Positions 25,043 to 34,544 of a DNA stretch of 64,000 bases are shown piece by piece; positions within the stretch are counted from its first letter, which is position 1, and the number at the start of each line of letters is the position of its first letter. The DNA is from Anaerolineae bacterium (GTDB lineage: Bacteria > Chloroflexota > Anaerolineae > Promineifilales > Promineifilaceae): positions 124,001 through 188,000 of the forward strand of contig JAHDWK010000005.1 in assembly GCA_023382655.1 (NCBI GenBank), given 5' to 3'. The notes below the pieces were generated by a model, which did no database searches, had not been told where the DNA came from, and saw only the letters and a list, made by a program, of their open reading frames with translations. Position numbers and translations under genes: made by a program.

Positions 25043-26119
25043 ATGAAGACATTCACAGTTGGTCTGGTGGGCTGCGGCCACATTTCTGTCACCCATTTGC
25101 AGGCCTGGCAAAAGACGGCCGGATGCCAGGTGGTGGGGGTGTCTGATCTTAGCCATGAACTGGCGCAAAAGCGCATGGCCGAATTTAATATCCCCACGCT
25201 TTTCCCTGATTTGGATACGTTGATTGCGGCGTGTGATGTGGTAGACATATGCACCCCGCCACAGGTTCATGCGTGGATGGCGGAAAAGGTGATTGCCGCC
25301 GGGAAACATCTCATCATCGAGAAGCCACTGGTCACGGCCGTTGCCGACTGGGAAAAGTTGAAAGCGAACTTAAGGCAATCCGGCCAGGAAGTGACCGTCA
25401 TTCACAATCTAAAGTTTTCTCACAGTGTGCAACAGGCAAAAAAGTGGCTGGATGAGGGGCGCATTGGCCAAGTCATCCGCATTCGCCGCGAATTTCTAAC
25501 CAGCCCCAGCAGCGACCGGATGCTGGTGGGCAATGGGCATTGGTCACATCAGTTGCCCGGCGGCCGTTGGTTTGAAACGCTGCCCCATGAACTATACCTG
25601 ACCCATTATTTTGCCGGGCCGCTGGCTCTGGATGCTGTTTCCATCATCCATACGGAACAGGCCCCAGCCGGTGCGTCGGCCGATGAGGTGGTGATTGTGT
25701 TGAAAGACGGCCGTTCCCTGGCCACCATCCATTTCTCCGCTAACTGTGAACAAAACCGGCGCGTCTTCACCGTACAGGGCAGCGAAGGTATGATCACGGT
25801 AGACATTCTGAGCGATTTTGCCACGTTGGCGACGTTGAAAGATCAAAAAAACCGGCGGGTGGTAGGGCGGCCTCTACTAGAAGCCGGGCAAACGGCCCTT
25901 CGCGCTTTCCCCGACCGCACCGCCTACCTGCAACGCCGCCGCCGCAAAGATACCCCCCATTCCCACCTCATCCAGCAATTTGGCCATTATTTGCAAGGGC
26001 AGGCCCCGCCGCCCACGCCCCTGGCTGAGGTAGATTACGTCGTCCGCTACTGCGACCAAATCGGCCAGGAAATCGAGCGGCAGTTGGCAGAAATGAGAAA
26101 GATGCAAAACGATGTCTAA
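25043..26119 (+). CDS. Gfo/Idh/MocA-family oxidoreductase
   Basis: The 358-residue protein has the NAD(P) motif VGLVGCGHIS at residues 6-14 and the family hallmark IIEKPL at about 92-97, whose Lys is catalytic, followed by the alpha/beta substrate domain. Members in polysaccharide loci oxidise or reduce C3 or C6 of nucleotide sugars (for example WlbA on UDP-GlcNAcA). The WbpA-type dehydrogenase of this locus could supply such a uronic acid; that link is inference. The start at 25043 has GAGG-like sequence upstream. Its end overlaps the next gene by 8 bp. Confidence 0.82.
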   Translation: MKTFTVGLVGCGHISVTHLQAWQKTAGCQVVGVSDLSHELAQKRMAEFNIPTLFPDLDTLIAACDVVDICTPPQVHAWMAEKVIAAGKHLIIEKPLVTAVADWEKLKANLRQSGQEVTVIHNLKFSHSVQQAKKWLDEGRIGQVIRIRREFLTSPSSDRMLVGNGHWSHQLPGGRWFETLPHELYLTHYFAGPLALDAVSIIHTEQAPAGASADEVVIVLKDGRSLATIHFSANCEQNRRVFTVQGSEGMITVDILSDFATLATLKDQKNRRVVGRPLLEAGQTALRAFPDRTAYLQRRRRKDTPHSHLIQQFGHYLQGQAPPPTPLAEVDYVVRYCDQIGQEIERQLAEMRKMQNDV

Positions 26120-27302
26120 AATTGACTTCATTCTCTCTAACCCCGGCCACCACGCGGCGATGATGCAGCCCGTTTTAGAACGGCTGAAAGATAAGGGGGG
26201 CTACCAATGTCGCGTCCTTTCCTTGTGTGAATTTCGGGGTTTTGCTTCACCAGTAGAGCAGTTTCAGATGGCCGATGCTTTCATCTGCATCCCGTCGCGG
26301 CAAATGCGCTCTTCTTCGGCAAGCGGCAAACAATCGGATAGCAGGCACAGCCGTTGGCTACGCCAGACCGTCCGGCAAGTGAGCTGGTATTCGCTCATGC
26401 AACGGCCGTTTCGCCAGGCCCTCGCTACCCCACCTCACCTCGTTATCTTGCCCAACGATGCCGCTTTCCCCTACAACCACATCGTCCGGCTGCTCCATCA
26501 ACGCCACATTCCGTTCATGTTGTTGCAGGAAGGTATCCGCTTTCACTTGCCCCATGATGAAGAAGGGGAGGTCTATGGCAGTGGTGGCGCGGCCGTCATT
26601 GCTGCCTGGGGTGAAGGCAGCGCCACTTACTTCCGGGCACAGGGAGTGCCACCACATACAATTCATTGCACCGGCAACCCCCGGTTTGATAAAATTCTTA
26701 ATACAGATTGGCAACCTCAGGCAGATCAACTGAAGAGTCAGCATGGCTTCGGCCGTACCAATCTACTACTCCTCTCCAACCCAATTGACGACCAGGGATT
26801 TTGTACGACTGCGGAAAAGATGGCCCTCATACACCGCTTTCTGAGTGAAATCGTTCTGTTGTTCACCGACCCTGATTTTCATCTCATTATCAAGCTGCAC
26901 CCACGCGAATCGGTGGCTGCCTTTCAGGCAACGGCCGATGTTTTCCCCTTCCACTCCCAGATTACGGTATTAGGCCCCACCCTACTTTACCCCCTGTTTA
27001 AGCTGGCCCAGGCCGCCATTGTGCTGGCCTCTACAGCCGGCCTAGAAGCACTACTCTTTGACCTGCCACTAGCCGTCCTGGAAATTCCCGGTGCAGGTTT
27101 TGTGCATGATTATGTGAGCAGTGGGGCAGCAGTGGGTCTTTCCTGGGAACGGCCGTTTGGGCCACAACTAAACGCACTCCTGAGCCAATCATCCACAAAC
27201 AAAGAGAAAAGCCAACAATACCTTCAACATGCGCTCGTTTTTCGCCAGAATTCCACTGGGCAAGTAGTAACTCTTGTTGAACAATTCGCCAGTAAACAAT
27301 AA
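26112..27302 (+). CDS. GT-B fold transferase, CDP-glycerol/capsule type
   Basis: The 396-residue protein has the layout of the CDP-glycerol glycerophosphotransferase/capsule KpsS-like GT-B superfamily: a CTGNPRFD motif, IIKLHPRES after a beta strand, and ASTAGLEALLFDLPLAVLEIPG near the C-terminus, where the donor site lies. These enzymes transfer a polyol phosphate or a sugar from a CMP-linked donor, which would fit the cytidylyltransferase upstream. A UDP-GlcNAc 2-epimerase-like role is the alternative. It overlaps the oxidoreductase gene by 8 bp. Confidence 0.6.
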   Translation: MSKIDFILSNPGHHAAMMQPVLERLKDKGGYQCRVLSLCEFRGFASPVEQFQMADAFICIPSRQMRSSSASGKQSDSRHSRWLRQTVRQVSWYSLMQRPFRQALATPPHLVILPNDAAFPYNHIVRLLHQRHIPFMLLQEGIRFHLPHDEEGEVYGSGGAAVIAAWGEGSATYFRAQGVPPHTIHCTGNPRFDKILNTDWQPQADQLKSQHGFGRTNLLLLSNPIDDQGFCTTAEKMALIHRFLSEIVLLFTDPDFHLIIKLHPRESVAAFQATADVFPFHSQITVLGPTLLYPLFKLAQAAIVLASTAGLEALLFDLPLAVLEIPGAGFVHDYVSSGAAVGLSWERPFGPQLNALLSQSSTNKEKSQQYLQHALVFRQNSTGQVVTLVEQFASKQ

Positions 27303-27317
27303 TCTGGCTACTGCCTG

Positions 27318-28655
27318 ATGAGCCAATTTCCCCTAACGAATACGAAAAAATCATCAACTGCTACGGTGAGCATCCCTCGTCCACTTCTCTTGTTTTTGCT
27401 CGTCCTGCTATCCACCACCTATCTCACCGCCACCAGCTTTATTGGGGCCATTGCCAACAACGTAGGGCCGTTTGAATTTTTGATGGCCTCCTTTTTTATT
27501 ATCACCACCACCTACTTCTTGCGCCATAGTCTGCCTGTTTATACTCACTTTCTGGTTCGCATTTTAGGCGCGATTATCCTGATTGCCGGTATCAACCTGG
27601 TAAAAATGGCTGACCGCGCCTTTTTTGGCGTTACCCAATGGCTGCTTCTTGTTTACGCGCTCATTCTTCTGCTCATCTTTTACAACTGGCTCATACGTTT
27701 TCCAGACTTGTTGCGTTATCTACTGCGTTTTTTAGTGTATGCGGCCGCGTTGGCTGCACTTTGGGCAACGGTGGATAGTTATCTGTCTGGTGGTAGCTTT
27801 GCGGCTAATGGCCCCTTTTCAAACCGGGTTCATATGGGCATCTATCTGACATCTTCATTCTGGGTGACACTCATTTACCTGAACCTCCCCAATATCTCGC
27901 GCCGAGAAAAGATGCTGGTACTTCTTTTTATCCCTTTGTTATTATATGGGGTGGCTATCTCTGGTCGCCGCTCTGTTTATCTCTCACTGATCAGTGGCTT
28001 AGTGACTTTGATTATCAGCCTCGTTTTTCTTTTTCCCCAAGAACGCAAACGGCTCTTTCCAGCGATTATGTTAGGACTTGGCTTCTTGTTGATTCTGTAT
28101 TTTGGCGAAAGCTTTGCCTGGTTGCCCAAAGTGGTCTTCTTTCAAGAGCGAGTGGGTACCATTGAAGATCGCTTACGCGCCTTTGCCGGGGATGAAGAGG
28201 TGCTATCTGATGATGAAAACTTTATTTTGTTGCAGCGGCAGGGCATGTGGGCGGCCGTGCAAGATTACCCGATACTGGGTATTGGTTGGGGGGCCTTTCT
28301 GAGGTCTCCCTACTCACCCACCGGCCACGAAATGCACAGCACCCCACAACGTTTTTTCGCGGAATTGGGCCTGGTTGGGCTTATCTTATATCTTATCCTG
28401 ACCGGTTATTTGCTGTTTGGTAGTGCTCGCCTGACCTGGCGAGCCAGAGGAACACCGTATCAACTGCCCACCTTACTATTGGCTATCGCCTTGTGGAGCC
28501 TCCATGTAAGCTGGGCATACAACCGCAGCCTGACAGATCGCACATACTGGTTGTTATTGGTTATTTTGATGGGGTTTGAACTGCTGGTGCAAAGTTTACC
28601 GGCCCCAAAACGTAAACCAATATTGCTGACCATTGCCCCGGATGATAGTCGCTAA
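27318..28655 (+). CDS. O-antigen ligase/polymerase-like membrane protein
   Basis: The 445-residue protein has about ten to twelve hydrophobic helices and a large extracytoplasmic loop. The pattern PILGIGWGAFLRSP...GHEMHSTPQRFFAELGLVG matches the Wzy_C/WaaL-type loop, with the His used in acceptor or donor binding. It probably polymerises repeat units or joins the glycan to a lipid or protein acceptor. A second such protein is encoded at 37065-38399, so one may be the polymerase and the other the ligase. The next gene starts within its final codons. Confidence 0.78.
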   Translation: MSQFPLTNTKKSSTATVSIPRPLLLFLLVLLSTTYLTATSFIGAIANNVGPFEFLMASFFIITTTYFLRHSLPVYTHFLVRILGAIILIAGINLVKMADRAFFGVTQWLLLVYALILLLIFYNWLIRFPDLLRYLLRFLVYAAALAALWATVDSYLSGGSFAANGPFSNRVHMGIYLTSSFWVTLIYLNLPNISRREKMLVLLFIPLLLYGVAISGRRSVYLSLISGLVTLIISLVFLFPQERKRLFPAIMLGLGFLLILYFGESFAWLPKVVFFQERVGTIEDRLRAFAGDEEVLSDDENFILLQRQGMWAAVQDYPILGIGWGAFLRSPYSPTGHEMHSTPQRFFAELGLVGLILYLILTGYLLFGSARLTWRARGTPYQLPTLLLAIALWSLHVSWAYNRSLTDRTYWLLLVILMGFELLVQSLPAPKRKPILLTIAPDDSR

Positions 28656-29814
28656 AGTAGCCCACGTAACGACGGTGGATATGTCGTTGCGCCTCTTATT
28701 GTTCAATCAGCTACAAAGTTTACAGGCCGAAGGCTATGAGGTAATGGGTATCTCAGCAGTCGGGACGGATGTGGGAACGGTGGAAGCGGCTGGTATCCGC
28801 CATATCGCCGTGCCCATGACCCGCCGCTTTTCACCACTGGCTGACCTGGTGGCGCTCTGGCGTCTGTACCAGGTAATGCGCCGGGAACGCTTTACCATTG
28901 TCCATACGCACACGCCCAAGCCCGGCCTTTTGGGGCAGGTGGCCGCCAAAATGGCCGGAACACCGATAATTGTGAATACGATTCATGGCTTCTATTTTCA
29001 CGAGGGAATGAAACCTTTCTGGCGCAACTTCTATATCACCATGGAGAAAATAGCGGCACGATGTTCCGATGTGATTTTGTCGCAGAATCAAGAAGATATG
29101 GTCACGGCCGTGACTACCCACATCTGCTCCCCTAGAAAAATCAAATATCTCGGCAATGGCATAGACATTCACCGATTTAACCGGGCTTGTCTGTCCCCAG
29201 AGACCATCGCCCACACCCGCGCCGCTTTGGGTATTTCTCCCGATGTGCCGGTAGTTGGCTTTGTGGGACGGCTGGTTGCTGAGAAAGGCATTTTGGAACT
29301 ATTGACGGCCGTGCAGCAGGTGATTGCCCGACAGCCACAAATCCGGCTTTTGATCATTGGCCCTCTGGACAGCGAAAAAGCTGACGCGCTAACGCCGTCT
29401 ATCGCTGCTGACTATGGCCTGCGTGATGTTTGTGTTTTTACCGGGATGCGCCAGGATATGCCTGAACTGTATGCCTTGATGGACGTTTTTGTGTTGCCTT
29501 CACACCGTGAAGGCTTTCCCCGTTCCCCCATGGAAGCGTCGGCGATGGGCATCCCTTGTGTAGTCACGGACATTCGTGGCTGCCGGGAGGCGGTAACACA
29601 CGGCCGTAATGGCTATCTCACTCCTCTTGGCGACGGGGATGCCTTGGCTACTGCCATCCTCGATCTGCTCACGAATAAGGACAAAGCGCGGCAGATGGGG
29701 CAAAACGGCCGTCAGATGGCCGTAGAGCAATTTGATGAACAGTTGGTTTTTGCCAGAGTCAAAGCCGAATACGCCCGCCTGTTACAAGCAAAAGGGTTAG
29801 CCTTCCCCCAATAG
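28642..29814 (+). CDS. Glycosyltransferase, GT4-like (PglA/Cps type)
   Basis: The 390-residue protein contains VHTHTPKPGLLGQVAAKMAGTPIIVNTIHGFYFHE, split here into the acceptor-domain motifs HTHTPKPG and HGFYFH that mark the PglA-like GT4 branch, plus GFVGRLVAEKGI and SHREGFPRSPMEASAMGIPCVVTD at the donor site. PglA-type enzymes add the second sugar to undecaprenyl-linked bacillosamine, which suits the phosphoglycosyl transferase directly downstream. The start ATG at 28642 overlaps the polymerase gene by 14 bp. Confidence 0.85.
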   Translation: MIVAKVAHVTTVDMSLRLLLFNQLQSLQAEGYEVMGISAVGTDVGTVEAAGIRHIAVPMTRRFSPLADLVALWRLYQVMRRERFTIVHTHTPKPGLLGQVAAKMAGTPIIVNTIHGFYFHEGMKPFWRNFYITMEKIAARCSDVILSQNQEDMVTAVTTHICSPRKIKYLGNGIDIHRFNRACLSPETIAHTRAALGISPDVPVVGFVGRLVAEKGILELLTAVQQVIARQPQIRLLIIGPLDSEKADALTPSIAADYGLRDVCVFTGMRQDMPELYALMDVFVLPSHREGFPRSPMEASAMGIPCVVTDIRGCREAVTHGRNGYLTPLGDGDALATAILDLLTNKDKARQMGQNGRQMAVEQFDEQLVFARVKAEYARLLQAKGLAFPQ

Positions 29815-29833
29815 GCTGACGTTTAGCCGGGTG

Positions 29834-30469
29834 ATGGTTGAAACAATGTACCGGAAAATTGGCAAGCGGTGGTTCGATTTTATAGTGGCGCTCACGGCCG
29901 TCATCCTGTTGTTACCCCTGTGGCTGATTTTGACGTTGTTGGTGCGCTTCAAACTGGGTGCGCCCGTTCTCTTTCGGCAGCAGCGTCCGGGGTGGCACGG
30001 CCGTCCCTTTTTCATCCTCAAGTTCCGCACCATGACCAACGGCCGTGACGCAGCCGGTAACCTGTTGCCAGACGCCGACCGTCTGACTCCTTTTGGCCGC
30101 TTCCTGCGCAGCACCAGCCTGGATGAATTACCGGAACTGCTCAACGTCCTCAAGGGCGAGATGAGCCTGGTGGGGCCGCGCCCATTGCTCATGCACTATC
30201 TCCCGCTTTACACCCCAGAACAAATACGCCGCCATGAAGTCAGGCCGGGTATGACCGGTTGGGCGCAGGTCAACGGCCGTAACACCCTCACCTGGGAAGA
30301 AAAATTCCAGCACGACCTCTGGTATATAGACCATCACACGTTCTTGCTCGATATGAAAATCATCTTCCTCACCCTGGTTAAAATTGTGCAACGGCAGAAC
30401 ATTAACCAACAAGGGCAGGCCACCGTTGAATACTTTCACGGCAGCAGCCAAAACCAACCACATGAGTAA
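29834..30469 (+). CDS. PglC-type phosphoglycosyl transferase
   Basis: The 211-residue protein is a small monotopic phosphoglycosyl transferase: one re-entrant hydrophobic helix (VALTAVILLLPLWLIL), the KFRTM motif, the catalytic Asp-Glu dyad in TSLDELPELLNVLKGEMS, and VGPRPLL followed by VRPGMTGWAQVNGR. It transfers a sugar-1-phosphate from UDP to undecaprenyl phosphate and so starts the repeat unit. Its size matches PglC rather than the long WbaP/WcaJ forms. The neighbouring 4,6-dehydratase, aminotransferase and formyltransferase suggest an N-modified 4-amino-4,6-dideoxy sugar as substrate. Confidence 0.88.
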   Translation: MVETMYRKIGKRWFDFIVALTAVILLLPLWLILTLLVRFKLGAPVLFRQQRPGWHGRPFFILKFRTMTNGRDAAGNLLPDADRLTPFGRFLRSTSLDELPELLNVLKGEMSLVGPRPLLMHYLPLYTPEQIRRHEVRPGMTGWAQVNGRNTLTWEEKFQHDLWYIDHHTFLLDMKIIFLTLVKIVQRQNINQQGQATVEYFHGSSQNQPHE

Positions 30470-31247
30470 TTTACGCATCGGCTTTGCCGGCGATAGAGAT
30501 ATTGCCGTTTGGGTTTTGACCTATTTGCTCCAGCAAGGTGTTCGCCCAGAAATTTTACTGCTTTCGGAGGCAGGGCAGGCCTCTCACGGCCGTCAATTGC
30601 GCAAACTCTGCCCTTTCTTGCCAGACGACCAAGTCTGGCACGGCCCAGAATTTAGAGAGCCTGATCGCATTGCCTTCTTGCGGCAACTTGAACTGGACTA
30701 TCTCATTGGTATTCACTTTCCCTATCTCATCCCTGAAGAAATTCTCGCCATTCCCCGCTTGGGCGTCTTAAATTTGCACCCCGCTTACCTGCCCTACAAT
30801 CGCGGCTGGCACACCCCCAGCTGGGCCATCTTGGAGCAAACCCCAATTGGGGCCACCCTACACTTCATGGCCGCTGGCATAGACACCGGCGACATTATTC
30901 ACCGCCAACAACTGGCTGTTTCTCCGGCGGATACGGCCGATACCCTCTATTACCGCTTAAAACAGTTAGAACTAGAGGTTTTCAAAGCAGCCTGGCCCAC
31001 AATTGTAAACGGTAACTATCAACGCCTGCCCCAACGTGCCGAAGAAGGCAGCACCCACAAACGCAAAGCACTTTTTTCAGCACAGATTCAGCATATCGCC
31101 CTGGAAGAGCAAGTGACAGCTGCTCATCTCATTCGCCGCCTACGTGCCCTTACCACAAACCAATGGGCCGAAGCGGCCTATTACGAAGTGGATGGCAAGC
31201 GATATCGCATTCAAGTGGCGATACAGGAAGAGATCATCGAAAACTAA
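30462..31247 (+). CDS. Sugar N-formyltransferase
   Basis: The 261-residue protein has the formyl-transferase catalytic set: Asn104 and His106 in NLHPAYLPYNRG and the Asp of GIDTGDIIH near 143. It is shorter than methionyl-tRNA formyltransferase and lacks its tRNA-binding C-domain, matching the sugar N-formyltransferases (such as VioF, QdtF and WbkC) that use N10-formyl-tetrahydrofolate to formylate a 4-amino or 3-amino deoxysugar nucleotide. It overlaps the phosphoglycosyl transferase gene by 8 bp and the aminotransferase gene by 1 bp, so the three are translated together. Confidence 0.82.
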   Translation: MSNLRIGFAGDRDIAVWVLTYLLQQGVRPEILLLSEAGQASHGRQLRKLCPFLPDDQVWHGPEFREPDRIAFLRQLELDYLIGIHFPYLIPEEILAIPRLGVLNLHPAYLPYNRGWHTPSWAILEQTPIGATLHFMAAGIDTGDIIHRQQLAVSPADTADTLYYRLKQLELEVFKAAWPTIVNGNYQRLPQRAEEGSTHKRKALFSAQIQHIALEEQVTAAHLIRRLRALTTNQWAEAAYYEVDGKRYRIQVAIQEEIIEN

Positions 31248-32380
31248 TGGCAACCGATCGCGTTTACCTTTCCCCGCCGCACATGTCCGGGCACGAGCAG
31301 GCCTACATTCAAGAGGCGTTTGCCACCAACTGGGTAGCCCCCCTCGGCCCCAACGTAGACGCCTTCGAGCAGGAATTTTGTGAAGTTGTCGGCGCGCGAT
31401 ACGCCGTCGCCCTCAGTTCCGGCACGGCCGCGCTGCATCTGGCATTGCGGCATCTGGGCATTGGCCCTGGCGACGAAGTGCTCGTCTCCACCCTCACCTT
31501 CAGCGCCAGCGTCAACCCCATCCTTTACCAGGGCGGTTATCCCACCTTCATAGACAGCGAAACCGACTCCTGGAACATGAACCCGGCGCTGCTGGCCGAA
31601 ACCCTGCACCAACGGGCACAGCAGGGCAAACTGCCCAAAGCCGTCATCCTCGTCCATCTGTATGGGCAAAGCGCCGACATTGACCCCATCCTGGCTGTCT
31701 GCCAGCAATACGGCGTGCCGCTCATCGAAGACGCCGCCGAAGCATTAGGCGCTACTTATAAAGGTAAAACACCGGGAACGTCAGGTATAGCCGGTATCTT
31801 CTCCTTCAACGGCAACAAAATCATCACCACCTCCGGCGGCGGTATGTTGGTTTCTGACGATGAGGCGCTCATCAGCCACGCTCGTAAGCTGGCGACCCAG
31901 GCCCGCGACCCGGCCCCCCATTACCAGCATTCCGAAATCGGCTACAACTACCGCCTGAGCAACATTCTGGCGGGCATTGGCCGCGGGCAATTACAGGTAT
32001 TAGAAGATTACATCCTGGCGCGGCGGGCTAACTTTGCTTATTATCGTGAAGAGTTGAGCGATTTGCCGGGCATCGCCTTTATGCCGGAAGCGCCCTGGGG
32101 CCGCCATTCCCGCTGGCTCACCGTCATTACCATTGACCCGGCCCAGTTTGGCGCCGACCGGGAAACGGTGCGCCTGGCGCTGGAAGCGGAAAACATCGAA
32201 GCCCGTCCCGTCTGGAAACCGATGCACTTGCAGCCCATTTTTGCCGGATATGAAGCAGTGGGCGGAGATGTGGCCGAAACACTGTTTGCTAACGGCCTAT
32301 GTTTACCATCCGGCTCTAATTTACACCCGAAGGATAGGGAGCGGGTAGTGAAGATTGTGCGGTGCTGTAACACGATTTGA
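31247..32380 (+). CDS. DegT/DnrJ/EryC1-family sugar aminotransferase
   Basis: The 377-residue PLP enzyme shows the pattern of PglE/PseC-like aminotransferases: ALSSGTAALHLAL near residue 60, EDAAEALGA with the PLP-ring Asp, FSFNGNKIITTSGGGML with the Schiff-base Lys near 191, and a C-terminal RPVWKPMHLQP segment. It aminates C4 (or C3) of a keto-deoxy nucleotide sugar made by a 4,6-dehydratase, which is encoded 236 bp downstream. The start codon overlaps the formyltransferase stop (TAATG). It is the last gene of the repeat-free block. Confidence 0.88.
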   Translation: MATDRVYLSPPHMSGHEQAYIQEAFATNWVAPLGPNVDAFEQEFCEVVGARYAVALSSGTAALHLALRHLGIGPGDEVLVSTLTFSASVNPILYQGGYPTFIDSETDSWNMNPALLAETLHQRAQQGKLPKAVILVHLYGQSADIDPILAVCQQYGVPLIEDAAEALGATYKGKTPGTSGIAGIFSFNGNKIITTSGGGMLVSDDEALISHARKLATQARDPAPHYQHSEIGYNYRLSNILAGIGRGQLQVLEDYILARRANFAYYREELSDLPGIAFMPEAPWGRHSRWLTVITIDPAQFGADRETVRLALEAENIEARPVWKPMHLQPIFAGYEAVGGDVAETLFANGLCLPSGSNLHPKDRERVVKIVRCCNTI

Positions 32381-32527
32381 CAAATCGAGAGCTGCATCAC
32401 CTGATTCGCCAGCAATTCCCGATTTGCCTTGTTTGCCACCATCGCCGCCGATTGAAATCGGCGTCTGTTATGAAAAACGCGCTAAAGCGCGTTCAATTGC
32501 GCCACTTTTAACGTGCTTCAGCACGTT
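32366..32527. repeat. Cluster of short palindromes after the aminotransferase
   Basis: Four small inverted repeats lie in this gap: one around CGATTTGACAAATCG at about 32373-32387, GCCGATTGAAATCGGC near 32449, AACGCGCTAAAGCGCGTT at 32476-32493, and AACGTGCTTCAGCACGTT at 32510-32527, the last followed by TCTTAT. They probably end transcription of the overlapping operon. The first resembles the palindrome at 51058-51084. Confidence 0.6.
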
Positions 32528-32615
32528 TCTTATATCAGCCTATGAATTCATTCACAGGCGATGGCGGCCAAAATGAGAATCGCTGATTATTCACCATGAA
32601 GTTTGGAGGTGACTG

Positions 32616-34544
32616 TTGATTAACCGAATTCGCAACCGCCACTTTTTCTTTCTGGATGTGGCGCTGCTGGGGCTGGCGGCGTATGCCAGTTTTGTGCTGC
32701 GGTTGGAAAGATTTCATCTGGGCGCGTTTTGGCCCGCTTTTGTGTTGTTTGGCTTTACGGCCGTTTTCGCCACCACCTTTTCCTTTTACCGCCTGGGCGT
32801 ATATGCCCGCTACTGGCGTTATGCTTCCGTGGACGAACTGGTGCTGCTCATTGTCTCCGTAGGCGTGGCTACACTGAGCGCGTCACTCTTTTGTTTTGTG
32901 ACGCTGTACCTGCTGCCGCCGGATTGGATATTACCCCGTTCTATCCCCATTATCTTTTTCATGCTGGCGCTGGGGGCGACGGCTATGCCACGCCTGACGG
33001 TGCGTTCCTATGTCCGTTACCAATACCGCCTGCAGGGGCTTCCTCCTGGCAAAAACGTCCTTATTGTCGGCGCGGGCGACGCGGGCGCCATGATCGCCCG
33101 CGAAATGCAGCGGAACCCCCACCTGGGCATGATCCCTATCGGTTTTGTGGATGATGACCCGGCCAAACAGGGCATTCGCATTCAAGGTGTAAAAGTCATG
33201 GGGCAAAGGCAGACCATTCCCGAACTGGTTTCCCGCCTGGATATACGCCAGGTCATCATTGCCATGCCCACCGCCCCAGGCCAAACCATACGCCAAATCG
33301 TAGACATTTGCGAAGAAGCGCACGTCCAGGCCAAAACCATACCCGGCATTTATGAACTGTTGGATGGAGCCGTGCGCGTCAACCAACTGCGTGATGTGGA
33401 CATTGAAGATTTACTGCGTCGTGAACCGGTACAGACGGATATTACGGCCGTGACTGCCCTCTTACAAGGCAAACGAGTCCTGGTCACCGGCGGCGGCGGC
33501 TCCATTGGTGGCGAACTGTGCCGCCAGATTTGCCGCGCCGCCCCGGCCCAACTCATCTTGCTGGGGCATGGCGAAAACTCCATCTTCGAGACGCATAACG
33601 AACTCCGCCAATGGTATGGCCACTCGGTTGACATCGTACCTTTGTTAGCCGACACGCGCTTCCCGGAACGGCTGCGTACCATTTTCCAACGCTACCGGCC
33701 CCAAATCGTTTTTCATGCCGCGGCTCACAAACATGTGCCCCTCATGGAACAAAATCCGGCGGAAGCCATTACCAACAACGTCATCGGCACGCGCCATCTG
33801 TTACAGGTGGCCACGGAAATGGGCGTCCATCAGTTTGTGATGATTTCCACCGACAAGGCCGTAAACCCCAGCAGCGTGATGGGCGCCAGCAAACGAGCCG
33901 CTGAATTACTGGTGCATCAGGCGGCGGCAAAGAGTGGACGGCCGTATGTGGCCGTGCGTTTTGGCAATGTGTTGGGCAGCCGCGGCAGCGTCATCCTCAC
34001 TTTCAAAAAACAAATCGCTGCCGGCGGCCCGATTACCATCACCCACCCGGAGATGACCCGCTTTTTTATGACCATTCCCGAAGCCGTGCAGTTGGTCTTG
34101 CAGGCCGCCGTGATGGGAACCGGCGGTGAACTGTTTATGCTGGATATGGGCGAGCCGGTCAAAATTATGGACCTGGCGCGTGACCTGGTGGAATTGTCCG
34201 GCCTCCGGCTGGGGCAGGACATTGATATCGTGTTCACCGGCGTACGCCCCGGCGAAAAGCTCTACGAAGAGTTATTTATCGCCGGCGAAAATTATACCCA
34301 CACCCGGCATGAGAAGATATTTGTGGCCGAAAATGCCAGCCGTTTTGTGCCTGCCGACCTGGATGAGATGATTCATGTCCTGGAAATGGCCGCTCACCAA
34401 AATGATGAAGCCGCCATCACCCGTGCCTTCCGGTCGCTCATTCCCGAATATATACCGCTAACCGGTGAAACGGCCGTCTTCCCCGCCCCGCCCCTTTCCC
34501 CCAATCGGCAAGAACAACCCCGCCCCGCCCCTGTTATCCCGTGA
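32616..34544 (+). CDS. Membrane UDP-HexNAc 4,6-dehydratase (PglF/CapD/WbpM type)
   Basis: The 642-residue protein has four N-terminal transmembrane helices, a first Rossmann domain with VLIVGAGDAGAMIAREM near 146, and a C-terminal SDR domain with VTGGGGSIGGELCRQ near 290. The catalytic region reads ISTDKAVNPSSVMGASKRAAE, in which Met replaces the usual Tyr of YxxxK, as in the PglF/WbpM/FlaA1 group. It forms the 4-keto-6-deoxy nucleotide sugar used by the aminotransferase. It starts with TTG at 32616, supported by a strong GGAGGT seven bases before. Its tail reads into the following repeat. Confidence 0.88.
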   Translation: MINRIRNRHFFFLDVALLGLAAYASFVLRLERFHLGAFWPAFVLFGFTAVFATTFSFYRLGVYARYWRYASVDELVLLIVSVGVATLSASLFCFVTLYLLPPDWILPRSIPIIFFMLALGATAMPRLTVRSYVRYQYRLQGLPPGKNVLIVGAGDAGAMIAREMQRNPHLGMIPIGFVDDDPAKQGIRIQGVKVMGQRQTIPELVSRLDIRQVIIAMPTAPGQTIRQIVDICEEAHVQAKTIPGIYELLDGAVRVNQLRDVDIEDLLRREPVQTDITAVTALLQGKRVLVTGGGGSIGGELCRQICRAAPAQLILLGHGENSIFETHNELRQWYGHSVDIVPLLADTRFPERLRTIFQRYRPQIVFHAAAHKHVPLMEQNPAEAITNNVIGTRHLLQVATEMGVHQFVMISTDKAVNPSSVMGASKRAAELLVHQAAAKSGRPYVAVRFGNVLGSRGSVILTFKKQIAAGGPITITHPEMTRFFMTIPEAVQLVLQAAVMGTGGELFMLDMGEPVKIMDLARDLVELSGLRLGQDIDIVFTGVRPGEKLYEELFIAGENYTHTRHEKIFVAENASRFVPADLDEMIHVLEMAAHQNDEAAITRAFRSLIPEYIPLTGETAVFPAPPLSPNRQEQPRPAPVIP

